Below are positions 36,079 to 44,527 of a stretch of DNA of 64,000 nucleotides, piece by piece. The translations under genes were made by a program, and so were the position numbers. The stretch is taken from positions 1 through 64,000 of the forward strand of contig NZ_JAKJHZ010000012.1 of the NCBI RefSeq assembly GCF_021648885.1, read 5' to 3'. Under the pieces are notes generated by a model that was given only the letters and a program-made list of their open reading frames with translations, had not been told where the DNA came from and made no database searches. Every line of letters starts with the position of its first letter. Position 1 is the first letter of the stretch. Source of the stretch: Nocardioides potassii (GTDB lineage: Bacteria; Actinomycetota; Actinomycetes; Propionibacteriales; Nocardioidaceae).

Positions 36079-37158
36079 ATGCGACTGCGCACCACCACCT
36101 CACGGCAGAAGAGCCGCCGCTACCCCGGCCTCGTGGTCGGCGCGGTCGCCGTCCTGGCACTCACCGCCTGCACCGGGAGCGCCGAGGACGCCGCCAACGA
36201 CGACAACGACAGCTCGTCGGACGCTGCTCCCGCGGCTGCCGCCGGCAGCAACGACGAGTCCGGCGACACGGTGACCATCGGCTTCTCGGCCCCGGCCGCG
36301 GACCACGGCTGGATGGCGGCCATCACCAACAACGTCCGCGACCTCGCCGACCAGTACGACGACCTCGACCTGCAGATCGCCGAGGGCACCAACGACGTCA
36401 ACCTGCAGATCAGCCAGGTCGAGACCTTCATCAACGACGGTGTCGACGCGATCGTGCTGCTGCCCTTCGACGGCGCCGCGATGACGCCGGTCGCGCTCAA
36501 GGCGATGGAGGCCGGCATCCCGGTCATCAACGTCGACCGCGAGTTCGACGACCCCAACGCCGCCCGTGTCACCGTCCTCGGTGACAACTACGGCATGGGC
36601 GTCTCGGCCGGCCAGTACGTCTGCGAGCAGGCCGACGGCAACACCGACGCCGTCGTCGCCGAGATCGCCGGCATCGACTCGCTGCCCCTGACCCAGGACC
36701 GCAGCCAGGGCTTCGAGGACGCGCTCGCCGAGTGCGGTCTCGACGTCGACGCCCGCCAGGCCGCCGAGTTCACCGTCGAGAGCGGCGAGGAGGTCGCGTC
36801 CAACCTCCTGCAGGCCGAGAAGAAGATCGACTTCCTGTGGAACCACGACGACGACCAGGGCGTCGGCGTCCTGGCCGCGATCGAGAGCGCCGGACGCGAC
36901 GAGTTCACCATGATCGGTGGTGCCGGCTCGGCCAACGCCATGCGCGAGATCCAGGACGGCAGCGGCGTGCTCAAGGCGACGGTCATCTACCCGTCGACCC
37001 AGGGCGCCGACGGCGTCAAGCTCGCCCGCCTGCTCGTGCAGCAGAAGGCGATGAGCGACCTGGTCGAGGTCGAGGTCCCGCGCGAGGTGCAGCTCTTCGC
37101 ACCCGTCGTGACCGCCGACAATGTCGACCAGTACATCGACAGCGCGTTCGAGTCCTGA
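36079..37158 (+). CDS. Sugar-binding lipoprotein of the ABC importer (RbsB-like)
   Basis: This 359-residue periplasmic-binding-type lipoprotein has a signal peptide with lipobox ALTAC (acylated Cys31), an acidic/Asn-rich spacer, then a type I sugar-binding fold (about 65-355). Typical stretches are TIGFSAPAADHGWMAAITNN, VDAIVLLPFDGAAMTPVALK, AGIPVINVDREFDD and FLWNHDDDQGVGVLAAIESA. The exact sugar is not evident. It follows the permease by 81 bases and has GAAC AAGGAG-type ribosome binding sequence. A strong 34-base palindrome after its stop (37167-37200) may raise its expression relative to the downstream enzymes. Confidence 0.93.
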   Translation: MRLRTTTSRQKSRRYPGLVVGAVAVLALTACTGSAEDAANDDNDSSSDAAPAAAAGSNDESGDTVTIGFSAPAADHGWMAAITNNVRDLADQYDDLDLQIAEGTNDVNLQISQVETFINDGVDAIVLLPFDGAAMTPVALKAMEAGIPVINVDREFDDPNAARVTVLGDNYGMGVSAGQYVCEQADGNTDAVVAEIAGIDSLPLTQDRSQGFEDALAECGLDVDARQAAEFTVESGEEVASNLLQAEKKIDFLWNHDDDQGVGVLAAIESAGRDEFTMIGGAGSANAMREIQDGSGVLKATVIYPSTQGADGVKLARLLVQQKAMSDLVEVEVPREVQLFAPVVTADNVDQYIDSAFES

Positions 37159-37166
37159 GCCGCTGA

Positions 37167-37200
37167 CCCGGCCGGCGCCCCCGCGGGGGCGCCGGCCGGG
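37167..37200 (+). terminator. Perfect 34-base palindrome between binding-protein and oxidoreductase genes
   Basis: A 17-base arm starting CCCGGCCGGCGCCCC and its exact complement meet with no spacer at 37167-37200, 9 bases after the stop codon of the binding protein. There is no T-run. In RNA it would fold as a very stable GC hairpin, which could act as a partial terminator or as a 3' stabiliser of the upstream message. The next gene starts 60 bases later in the same direction. Confidence 0.6.
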
Positions 37201-37260
37201 TGCGTGCCGTTCCAGACCACCTCGTCTCCAGCCGGGCCGACCACAGAACAGGAATCCCAG

Positions 37261-38436
37261 ATGACCGCAGAGCACGACACCCTGTCCGTGGGGATGGCGG
37301 GCTACGCCTTCATGGGCGCCGCCCACTCCCAGGCCTGGCGCAACGCGCCCCGCTTCTTCGACCTCCCGCTCAAGGTGCGGATGGCCGCCGTCGCCGGGCG
37401 CGACGAGGCGAAGGTCAAGGCCGCCGCCGAGCAGCTCGGGTGGGACTCCACCGAGACGTCGTGGCGCGCACTCGTCGATCGCGACGACGTCGACCTGATC
37501 GACGTCTGCACGCCGGGGGACACGCACGCCGAGATCGCCATCGCGGCCCTCGAGGCGGGCAAGCACGTGCTGTGCGAGAAGCCGCTCGCCAACACCGTCG
37601 AGGAGGCGGAGGCCATGGTGGCCGCCGCCGAGAAGGCCCGGGCCAACGGCGTCCGGTCGATGGTGGGCTTCACCTACCGCCGCGTGCCGGCCATCGGGCT
37701 GGCCCGCCAGCTCGTCGCCGAGGGGCGCCTCGGCACCATCCACCACGTCCGTGCGCAGTACTTGCAGGACTGGATCATCGACCCCCAGGCCCCGCTGTCG
37801 TGGCGCCTGGACAAGTCGAAGGCCGGCTCCGGCGCGCTCGGCGACATCGGCGCGCACATCGTCGACCTCACGCAGTACATCACCGGCGACACCATCGCCA
37901 CCGTCACCGGCCGGCTCGAGACCTTCGTCAAGGAGCGTCCGCTCCCGAGCGAGCACTCCGGGCTCTCCGGCACCGCGGGCAGTGGCACCGGTCCCGTGAC
38001 CGTCGACGACGCCGCCGCCTTCCTCGCCCAGTTCCGCGGCGGGGCGATGGGCGTCTTCGAGGCGACCCGCTTCGCCAACGGGCGCAAGAACGCCATCCGC
38101 ATCGAGATCAACGGCTCGCGCGGCAGCCTGGCGTTCGACTTCGAGGACATGAACGTCCTCCACTTCTTCGACGGCGACGACTCGTCGACGACCGCCGGCT
38201 TCCGCCGGATCCTGGCCACCGAGGCCGACCACCCCTACGTCGCCGCGTGGTGGCCCCCTGGCCACCTCCTCGGCTACGAGCACGGCTTCACCCACCAGGT
38301 CGTCGACCTCGTGACCGACATCGCGAAGGGTGCCGACCCCGCACCGTCCTTCGCCGACGGCCTCCAGGTCCAGCGCGTCCTGGCCGCCGTCGAGGCGAGC
38401 TCCCAGAGCTCGTCCTGGCAGGACATCCCTGCCTGA
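37261..38436 (+). CDS. Gfo/Idh/MocA-family sugar oxidoreductase
   Basis: This 391-residue NAD(P)-dependent dehydrogenase has an N-terminal Rossmann domain (VGMAGYAFMGAAHSQAWR, about 10-27), the family EKP motif at 106-108 (HVLCEKPLA), and a C-terminal alpha/beta domain with SGALGDIGAHIVDLTQYITG, containing the conserved Asp/His pair. Members oxidise sugars, inositols or derivatives. The ATG at 37261 was taken over an upstream in-frame GTG region because the alignment-like core begins right after it. In context it is the first catabolic step for the sugar imported by the upstream ABC system; the substrate remains unknown. Confidence 0.93.
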   Translation: MTAEHDTLSVGMAGYAFMGAAHSQAWRNAPRFFDLPLKVRMAAVAGRDEAKVKAAAEQLGWDSTETSWRALVDRDDVDLIDVCTPGDTHAEIAIAALEAGKHVLCEKPLANTVEEAEAMVAAAEKARANGVRSMVGFTYRRVPAIGLARQLVAEGRLGTIHHVRAQYLQDWIIDPQAPLSWRLDKSKAGSGALGDIGAHIVDLTQYITGDTIATVTGRLETFVKERPLPSEHSGLSGTAGSGTGPVTVDDAAAFLAQFRGGAMGVFEATRFANGRKNAIRIEINGSRGSLAFDFEDMNVLHFFDGDDSSTTAGFRRILATEADHPYVAAWWPPGHLLGYEHGFTHQVVDLVTDIAKGADPAPSFADGLQVQRVLAAVEASSQSSSWQDIPA

Positions 38437-38475
38437 CCGCCCGACTCATCCGATCCACCGACGAAGGGACCCCTG

Positions 38476-39483
38476 ATGCCTCGCCCTGTCACCCTGTTCA
38501 CCGGCCAGTGGGCCGACCTGCCCTTCGAGGAGATGTGCAAGCTCGCCTCCGGGTGGGGCTACGACGGCCTCGAGCTCGCCTGCTGGGGCGACCACTTCGA
38601 CCCGTGGGCCGCAGTGGAGGACGAGTCCTACGTCCCGGCCAAGCTGGAGATGCTGAAGAAGTACGACCTCCAGGTCTTCGCGATCAGCAACCACCTCAAG
38701 GGCCAGGCCGTCTGTGACGACCCGATCGACGAGCGCCACCGCGGGATCCTCCCCGACAAGATCTGGGGCGACGGCGACGCCGAGGGCGTGCGTACGCGTG
38801 CCGCCGAGGAGATGAAGATGACCGCCCGCGCGGCGCGCAAGCTCGGCGTCGACGTGGTGGTCGGGTTCACCGGCTCCTCGATCTGGAAGTACGTCGCGAT
38901 GTTCCCGCCGGCCACCCAGGACATGGTCGACGCCGGCTACCAGGACTTCGCCGACCGCTGGAACCCGATCCTCGACGTCTTCGACAGCGAGGGCGTGAAG
39001 TTCGCCCACGAGGTGCACCCCTCGGAGATCGCCTACGACTACTGGACGACCGTCCGCGCGCTGGAGGCCGTGGACCACCGCGAGGCCTTCGGCCTCAACT
39101 GGGACCCGAGCCACTTCGTCTGGCAGGACCTCGACCCGGTCGGGTTCCTGTGGGACTTCAAGGACCGGATCTACCACGTCGACTGCAAGGACGCGAAGAA
39201 GCAGGTCGGCAACGGCCGCAACGGCCGCATGGGCTCCCACCTGCCGTGGGCCGACCCGCGCCGCGGCTGGGACTTCGTCTCGACCGGCCACGGCGACGTG
39301 CCGTGGGAGCAGTCCTTCCGGATGCTCAACACGATCGGCTACGACGGCCCGATCTCCGTCGAGTGGGAGGACGCCGGGATGGACCGCCTGATCGGTGCGC
39401 CCGAGGCCCTCGAGTTCGTCCGCCGGTTGGCGTTCGACGCTCCCGATGCCGCCTTCGACGCCGCGTTCAGCACCACCGACTGA
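38476..39483 (+). CDS. Sugar phosphate isomerase/epimerase (xylose-isomerase-like TIM barrel)
   Basis: This 335-residue TIM-barrel protein belongs to the AP_endonuc_2/xylose isomerase-like family (IolE, IolI and relatives). Likely metal ligands are Glu in [12 protein letters not shown], Asp/His in [12 protein letters not shown], His in [10 protein letters not shown] and Glu in [14 protein letters not shown]-terminal motifs include [20 protein letters not shown]. It would isomerise or dehydrate the product of the adjacent Gfo/Idh/MocA enzyme; this enzyme pair recurs in inositol and rare-sugar operons. It follows by 39 bases with GAAGGG upstream, the last gene of the ROK-regulated operon. Confidence 0.92.
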   Translation: MPRPVTLFTGQWADLPFEEMCKLASGWGYDGLELACWGDHFDPWAAVEDESYVPAKLEMLKKYDLQVFAISNHLKGQAVCDDPIDERHRGILPDKIWGDGDAEGVRTRAAEEMKMTARAARKLGVDVVVGFTGSSIWKYVAMFPPATQDMVDAGYQDFADRWNPILDVFDSEGVKFAHEVHPSEIAYDYWTTVRALEAVDHREAFGLNWDPSHFVWQDLDPVGFLWDFKDRIYHVDCKDAKKQVGNGRNGRMGSHLPWADPRRGWDFVSTGHGDVPWEQSFRMLNTIGYDGPISVEWEDAGMDRLIGAPEALEFVRRLAFDAPDAAFDAAFSTTD

Positions 39484-39511
39484 CGGGCCTTTCCCGCCCT
39501 AGACTCCCGGC

Positions 39512-40378
39512 ATGAGGGGATTCCGGGCCAAGGACGAGGACCGTGACCGCTTCGTCGAGCTGATCGAGGCGGCCTACGTCGACGGGCAGCTCAACTCCGC
39601 CGACCGGGACCTCCGCGTCGGCCGGGCGCTGTCCGCAGAGACGCTCGACGAGCTCCAGACGCTCACCCGTGACCTCCAGCCGCCACCGGGCGCCGTGACC
39701 ACCACAGTGCCCGGTGTGCGCGCCCCGGGACCGCGCATGCCACTCCTCGCGAGGCTGGTCGGCGGGTTCGTCGCGTTCAGCTTCGTCGGCGTCGCGCTCG
39801 TCATCGGGCTCATCGTGGTGACGATGTTCGTCGCCTTGGGTGACGGGTCCACGTCGTCGGAGAGCGGTTCCGGACCCGTTTTCGAGTCGGGGCTCGCCGA
39901 CCCGGAGGTCGTCTCGGAGGACCCGCCGGCCACGCCGACGTTCGAGATGACTCCCGGCCAGGTCCGGGCGTTCATGCGCGCCTACGAGGAGCAGTTCGGC
40001 ACGCTCGAGGTCTACGAGGCCGGGTTCTACCCCCATCGGGTCGGTGTCCAGGTGCCGGTGCGTGGCTCGCGTCCACGGATGGAGCGCTGGTCGTGGACCG
40101 GCGAGTGGACGCAGGACACCGACGCGTCCGCGGTCACCGGTCCCACCGAACGGGTCGACCTCGGCACGGTCGACGTCCGTCGGATGTTCGCCAACATCGA
40201 GACGGCCAGGAAGACCCTGAACGTCGAGCGCGGCAGGCTCACCCACGTGCTGGTGAACCGCTGGTTCGACGACCAGCCGTCGGTGAACATCTACATCGGC
40301 AACCAGTTCAACGAGAGCGGCTACCTCAAGACCGCACCCGCCGGTGACGTGGTGCGCGCGTTCCCGTACGAGACCTGA
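39512..40378 (+). CDS. DUF1707 membrane protein (first of a pair)
   Basis: This 288-residue protein has an N-terminal DUF1707 module (about 1-50: RAKDEDRDRFVELIEAAYVD, GQLNSADRDLRVGRALSAET), a proline-rich link, one transmembrane helix (about 80-107) and an outer domain with FMRAYEEQFGTLEVYEAGFY and VDVRRMFANIETARKTLNVE. DUF1707 is a short SHOCT-like helical module of actinobacteria, function unknown. The ATG at 39512 is probably leaderless: TAGACT at 39500-39505 ends 6 bases upstream. The paralogous gene at 40402 follows. Confidence 0.87.
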   Translation: MRGFRAKDEDRDRFVELIEAAYVDGQLNSADRDLRVGRALSAETLDELQTLTRDLQPPPGAVTTTVPGVRAPGPRMPLLARLVGGFVAFSFVGVALVIGLIVVTMFVALGDGSTSSESGSGPVFESGLADPEVVSEDPPATPTFEMTPGQVRAFMRAYEEQFGTLEVYEAGFYPHRVGVQVPVRGSRPRMERWSWTGEWTQDTDASAVTGPTERVDLGTVDVRRMFANIETARKTLNVERGRLTHVLVNRWFDDQPSVNIYIGNQFNESGYLKTAPAGDVVRAFPYET

Positions 40379-40401
40379 GGCGTGGACCTAGACTCCGCGT
40401 C

Positions 40402-41232
40402 GTGGGGGGATACCGCGCCAGGGACGCCGACCGTGAGCGCTACGTCGACGTCATCCAGACGGCGTACGTCGACGGGCAGCTCGGTGAGGCGGACCGCGAG
40501 CTGCGGGTCAGCCGCGCGCTGGTCGCCGAGACCCTCGACGAGCTCGACCTGCTCACCCGCGACCTGCAGAACCAGCCAGCACCCGTCGTGGTCCAGCCGC
40601 CGGCGCCCCGTGTCGTCGTGCCGGAGCAGGTGGCGCTCCCCGAGCCCGTCCCGTGGCCGGTCCCGCCGAGGCGCCGCTCGGAGACGGCGTTCCTCGGCTG
40701 GGTCGCGGCCGCGATCGTGGTCATGGCGATCGCCGGGTTGGTGATGGCTCCGGCGGACGAGCCGGAGTCGATCTACGGCGGGGGAACGTTCTCGGTCGAC
40801 GCGGGCGTCCCAGCGGCGGACTACGAGCTGACGGACGCGGGCGTGCGGCGATTCATCCGCCGATACGGGGCGAAGTTCGGCACGACGGAGGCCTACCGCG
40901 TCACCTTCGTCTCGTACCGCGTCGTCGTGCACGTCCCCGTCGAGCAGGCACGCTACGAGGTGTGGACGTGGGACGGTGACTGGGTGCGCGAGGGGAGGCC
41001 GCTCGACGTCGACGGCCCGACTGCCATGGTCGACCTCGGCACCCTCGACGTGGTGAGGCTGTTCGACAACCTCCGGGTCGCCAGACGGGAGCTCGGGGTG
41101 CCGGACGCCGACGTCCAGCGCGTGGAGGTCCTCCCGGAGTCCGACGGGGGCGGGACCGTCGAGATCCACGTCCGCAACGGCAGGTCGGACCGGGCGGTGC
41201 TCGAGACGACCCTGCAGGGCGACCCCGCGTGA
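40402..41232 (+). CDS. DUF1707 membrane protein (second of a pair)
   Basis: This 276-residue protein is a paralogue of the preceding gene. It has DUF1707 at about 1-50 (YRARDADRERYVDVIQTAYV), a proline-rich linker, a transmembrane helix (about 94-114) and an extracytoplasmic part with FIRRYGAKFGTTEAYRVTFV and TLDVVRLFDNLRVARRELGV. The GTG at 40402 has TAGACT at 40389-40394 ending 7 bases before it and no ribosome binding site, so like its twin it seems separately transcribed as a leaderless mRNA. Function is unknown. Confidence 0.86.
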   Translation: MGGYRARDADRERYVDVIQTAYVDGQLGEADRELRVSRALVAETLDELDLLTRDLQNQPAPVVVQPPAPRVVVPEQVALPEPVPWPVPPRRRSETAFLGWVAAAIVVMAIAGLVMAPADEPESIYGGGTFSVDAGVPAADYELTDAGVRRFIRRYGAKFGTTEAYRVTFVSYRVVVHVPVEQARYEVWTWDGDWVREGRPLDVDGPTAMVDLGTLDVVRLFDNLRVARRELGVPDADVQRVEVLPESDGGGTVEIHVRNGRSDRAVLETTLQGDPA

Positions 41233-41303
41233 CACGTCCTGCGTGACACATCCCACGTGAGCAGCCGGACCGCGCCGGGCCCGGCTGCGGCACGATGGCC
41301 GGC

Positions 41304-42359
41304 ATGACTGCGGCCAAGACGAACCCCGGCAACTTCTTCGAGGACTTCGCCGTCGGGCAGGTCATCGACCACGCCACGCCCCGCACCATCACCGAGGGCG
41401 ACCGCGCGTTGTACGGGGCGATCTACCCGACGCGCTTCGCGGTCCCGTCGTCCGCCGAGTTCGCCGCCTCGGTCGGCTTGGCGCCGCACCCCGTGGAGGA
41501 GCTCGTCGGCTTCCACGTCGCCTTCGGCAAGACCGTGCCGGACGTCTCGCTCAACGCCGTCGCCAACCTGGGCTACGCCGAGTGCCGCTTCCACCTGCCG
41601 GTCGTGCCCGGCGACACGCTGAGCACGCGCTCGGAGGTCATCGGCCTCAAGCAGAACTCGAACGGGAGGACCGGCGTCGTCTGGGTGCGGTCCACGGCGA
41701 CCAACCAGCGGGGCGAGGTGGCGATCGACTGGGCGCGCTGGGTGATGGTGCACAAGCGCAGTGCCGTCGAAGGGGGAGCGGAGTCACCTGCCCCGGAGAC
41801 CGTCGTGCCCGCGCTGGCTCCTGCCGTCGAGGCGGGAGACCTGGTCGTGCCGGCGGGCCTCGACTTCTCGTCGTACGACGACGCGGCGGCCGGCTCGCCG
41901 CACCGGCTCGGCGACTACGAGGTGGGGGAGCGGATCGACCACGTCGACGGCGTCACCCTCACCGACGCCGAGCACATGATGGCCACGCGGCTGTGGCAGA
42001 ACACGGCGAAGGTGCACTTCTCCACCGACGCCCGCCCCGACGGCCGCCGACTGGTCTACGGCGGGCACGTGATCTCGCTGGCGCGGGCGCTGTCGTTCAA
42101 CGGCCTGGCCAACGCACAGCTGATCGCGGCCATCAACGCGGGTGCGCACGTGTCCCCGGCCTTCGCCGACGACACCGTCCACGCGTGGTCGGAGGTGATC
42201 GACGTCGCCGAGCTCGATGCGCCCGGCGTAGGGGCGCTGCGGCTGCGGCTGGTGGCGACCCGCGGTCGCGACGAGTCGATGACGCTGCGCACGGAGGACG
42301 GAAAGTACGCCGACGGCGTCCTGCTCGACCTCGACTACTGGGCCCTCATCCCGCGCTGA
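41304..42359 (+). CDS. MaoC-family hydratase/dehydratase (double hot-dog)
   Basis: This 351-residue protein has two MaoC-like hot-dog domains. The first begins FFEDFAVGQVIDHATPRTIT and includes ALYGAIYPTRFAVPSSAEFA; the second begins RLGDYEVGERIDHVDGVTLT and includes KVHFSTDARPDGRRLVYGGH. The size and architecture resemble mesaconyl-CoA/beta-methylmalyl-CoA hydratases, which add or remove water from branched enoyl-CoA esters; the exact substrate is not certain. ATG at 41304 is preferred over 41295 because CACGAT (41291-41296) ends 7 bases before it (leaderless). Its 3' end overlaps the convergent sulfotransferase-like gene by 14 bases. Confidence 0.88.
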   Translation: MTAAKTNPGNFFEDFAVGQVIDHATPRTITEGDRALYGAIYPTRFAVPSSAEFAASVGLAPHPVEELVGFHVAFGKTVPDVSLNAVANLGYAECRFHLPVVPGDTLSTRSEVIGLKQNSNGRTGVVWVRSTATNQRGEVAIDWARWVMVHKRSAVEGGAESPAPETVVPALAPAVEAGDLVVPAGLDFSSYDDAAAGSPHRLGDYEVGERIDHVDGVTLTDAEHMMATRLWQNTAKVHFSTDARPDGRRLVYGGHVISLARALSFNGLANAQLIAAINAGAHVSPAFADDTVHAWSEVIDVAELDAPGVGALRLRLVATRGRDESMTLRTEDGKYADGVLLDLDYWALIPR

Positions 42360-43413
42360 GCAGGTGCCCGGCGAGGTCGGTGAGCGCCGCGTCGAGCGAT
42401 CCCGCGGGCGGCAGGCCCAGCCGGTCCAGCACCACCTCGGCGGCAGCGAGCAGCTCGGTGTCGGTGACCTGGTCGGGCGTGCGACCGTCGGTGGCCACGA
42501 AGGGCTCCAGGTCCCGGAGGTCGCCGACGACGTCGTAGGAGCCCTCACGGAGCGCCACGACGACGCCCTCGGCCGCCTCCTCGATCCACGCCACGTGGTT
42601 GTCCGGGACGGCGAAGGAGTCGCGCGGCGCACTGCCGACGAGGGCCGTCGGCACGAAGGTGCGCTTGACGCGGCGTGAGTACGCCAGGTCGCGCCGCTCG
42701 CGCGGCACGGCGTCGTTGACCCGCCGCAGCAGCTCGGCCTCGACGACACCGAGGGAGTCGTTGGCGCGCTGCGCCTCGATGTCGAGCCCGGTGACGTCGA
42801 TGCCCAGCACCGACGCCGTACGGGTCCAGAGCTCGTCGCGCGGCGCCCCCGGTGCCGGTACGACGACCACGTGCACGCGCCCTCCGGGAAGGCCGGCGGA
42901 CCAGATGCGGAGGATGGCGGGCACGTCCTGGTAGCGCCAGAACTTCTGGTCGCCGTCCTCGCGTCGCACGCTGCCGAGGAACTTCCGGTAGGGCATCCGG
43001 GCGCCCATCTTGACCCGCTGCTGCCACGCCGAGGGGAGCACCCGGCCGAGGTCGCGCGCGGTGACCAGGACGTGTACCTCGTCGGCGGCGGACGCGAGGT
43101 CCGACAGCGCTGCCACTGCCGCCTCTGCGGGGGTGTCGGCGAAGTGCTCGTTGCTGACGAGGACATCCCCGTCCCACGTGCGCGTCTCGTCGACGAGCCG
43201 GCTCCAGACCTCACGGTCGCGCTGGTCGAGGTCGTCGACGACGGCGGTCATCCCCTTGACGAGCGCGGCGGCGGTGAAGTGGTCGCGCCGTCCGCGACCG
43301 GGCAGCAGGAGCCCCTGCGCCTGCAGCTCGTCACGGTGCCGCCACCAGAGGTCCTGGAGGTAGCTGGTGCCCGACTTGGCGGTCCCGACGTGGAGGAACG
43401 CGCGGCGGGCCAT
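42346..43413 (-). CDS. Sulfotransferase-like P-loop protein (second paralogue)
   Basis: This 355-residue protein starts MARRAFLHVGTAKSGTSYLQ, with the PAPS-type loop AKSGTSYLQ (about 12-20) and the second motif VHVLVTARDLGRVLPSAWQQ. It is a divergent paralogue of the protein at 29100-30137 (shared order: P-loop, DVLVSNEHF versus DVLLTHEFL, TARD motif, LRRVNDAV). A sulfated acceptor is not known. The ATG at 43413 has TAGGGT at 43426-43421 (minus strand), ending 7 bases upstream (leaderless). It is divergent from a methyltransferase gene with a 32-base gap. Confidence 0.83.
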   Translation of the reverse strand: MARRAFLHVGTAKSGTSYLQDLWWRHRDELQAQGLLLPGRGRRDHFTAAALVKGMTAVVDDLDQRDREVWSRLVDETRTWDGDVLVSNEHFADTPAEAAVAALSDLASAADEVHVLVTARDLGRVLPSAWQQRVKMGARMPYRKFLGSVRREDGDQKFWRYQDVPAILRIWSAGLPGGRVHVVVVPAPGAPRDELWTRTASVLGIDVTGLDIEAQRANDSLGVVEAELLRRVNDAVPRERRDLAYSRRVKRTFVPTALVGSAPRDSFAVPDNHVAWIEEAAEGVVVALREGSYDVVGDLRDLEPFVATDGRTPDQVTDTELLAAAEVVLDRLGLPPAGSLDAALTDLAGHLLSAG

Positions 43414-43420
43414 GCGGGGG

Positions 43421-43439
43421 ACCCTACTCAGGGCAGACT
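43421..43439. promoter_or_regulatory. Divergent leaderless promoters in a 32-base gap
   Basis: TAGGGT on the minus strand (43426-43421) ends 7 bases before the sulfotransferase-like ATG. CAGACT on the plus strand (43434-43439) ends 6 bases before the methyltransferase GTG. The two -10 like elements lie 7 bases apart back to back, so each -35 region would sit inside or beyond the other promoter. Confidence 0.6.
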
Positions 43440-43445
43440 CACGCT

Positions 43446-44261
43446 GTGGCCTGGGACCGAGACTTCCTCTACGACCGCTACCCGCGGCTCGAGGAGGCGT
43501 TCGCGGCGCGCCTCGACGAGAGCCTGTCCCCGCGCGGGCCGTCGATGCTGCTGCAGGTGGTGCGCGAGCTCGACCTGCCGCCTGACAGCCGCGTGGTCGA
43601 CGTCGGCTGTGGCGGGGGTGCGCACGCGTTCCGGCTCGCGACGCACTTCGGCTTCCGCGTCCTCGGGATCGATCCCGTGCAGCGCCACCTCGACCTCGCC
43701 CGCGAGGCCCGCCGGTCGGAGGTGCCCGAGATCGCGTCGCGGGTCTCGTTCGAGCGCGGCACCGCGACGCGGATCCCCGTGCCCGACGCCTCGATCGACC
43801 TGGTCTGGTGCCGTGACGTGATGGTGCACGTCGAGGACCCGGCGGAGGCGATGCTCGAGCACGCCCGCGTGCTGCGCCCAGGCGCGTACGTCGTCGCCCA
43901 CCAGGTGGTCGCCACCGACCTGCTCGCCCCCGAGGAGGCCGACGAGCTCTTCGACGTGAGGGGAGTGGTGCCGGCCTCGGCCGACCCGCGGGTGCTCGAC
44001 GACGCGATCGCGGCGTCCGGGCTCGAGGTCGTCGGGACCATCGACCTGGCCGGCGAGTGGGCCGAGTGGGCCGAGGAGCACGACGGCCAGGGCGGCCGGG
44101 CACTGCTCCGCCTGGCGCGGCTCCTGCGCGACCCGGAGCGCTACCGCGCCGAGTTCGGCGACGCGGCGTACGACGTCATGGTGAGCGACTGCCGCTGGCA
44201 CGTCTTCCAGATGTCCGGGAAGCTGGCCGGACGGATCGACGTCCTGCGGCGACGCCGGTAA
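43446..44261 (+). CDS. Class I SAM-dependent methyltransferase
   Basis: This 271-residue protein has the Rossmann-like methyltransferase fold. Motif I is VVDVGCGGGAHAFRLATHFG (about 57-76), followed by LGIDPVQRHLDLAR (motif II acidic residue) and the post-motif LVWCRDVMVHVEDPAEAMLE typical of Methyltransf_11/25. Substrate is unknown; it may be a small molecule or lipid. The GTG at 43446 is likely leaderless, with CAGACT 6 bases upstream. Confidence 0.9.
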   Translation: MAWDRDFLYDRYPRLEEAFAARLDESLSPRGPSMLLQVVRELDLPPDSRVVDVGCGGGAHAFRLATHFGFRVLGIDPVQRHLDLAREARRSEVPEIASRVSFERGTATRIPVPDASIDLVWCRDVMVHVEDPAEAMLEHARVLRPGAYVVAHQVVATDLLAPEEADELFDVRGVVPASADPRVLDDAIAASGLEVVGTIDLAGEWAEWAEEHDGQGGRALLRLARLLRDPERYRAEFGDAAYDVMVSDCRWHVFQMSGKLAGRIDVLRRRR

Positions 44262-44341
44262 ACGCCTCGACCGGGGGTGGACGTGTTTGGCAGGGTGGCA
44301 GGGCACACGAGAGAAGCGACCGCTCGGATCCAGGAGGACCC

Positions 44342-44527
44342 ATGGCTGACCAGGACCCCAACGCAGACCTCAAGGCGAAGATGCGCGAGGCCCTCGACCG
44401 CAAGAAGGGCCACCGGCACCCGGACGACAGCGCGGGCTCGCGCGAGAAGGCGCACGGCTCGGAGGTCAACGACAAGAACGTCGCCAAGCCGATGCACCGC
44501 CGCAAGGCGGGCGGTGGCGGCGTCTAG
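44342..44527 (+). CDS. DUF5302 small basic protein
   Basis: This 61-residue hydrophilic protein reads MADQDPNADLKAKMREALDR, then KKGHRHPDDSAGSREKAHGS and a basic tail ending MHRRKAGGGGV. It matches the small DUF5302 family of actinobacteria; function unknown. It has a strong CAGGAGG ribosome binding site at good spacing. Its stop overlaps the convergent MFS gene by 4 bases. Confidence 0.85.
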   Translation: MADQDPNADLKAKMREALDRKKGHRHPDDSAGSREKAHGSEVNDKNVAKPMHRRKAGGGGV

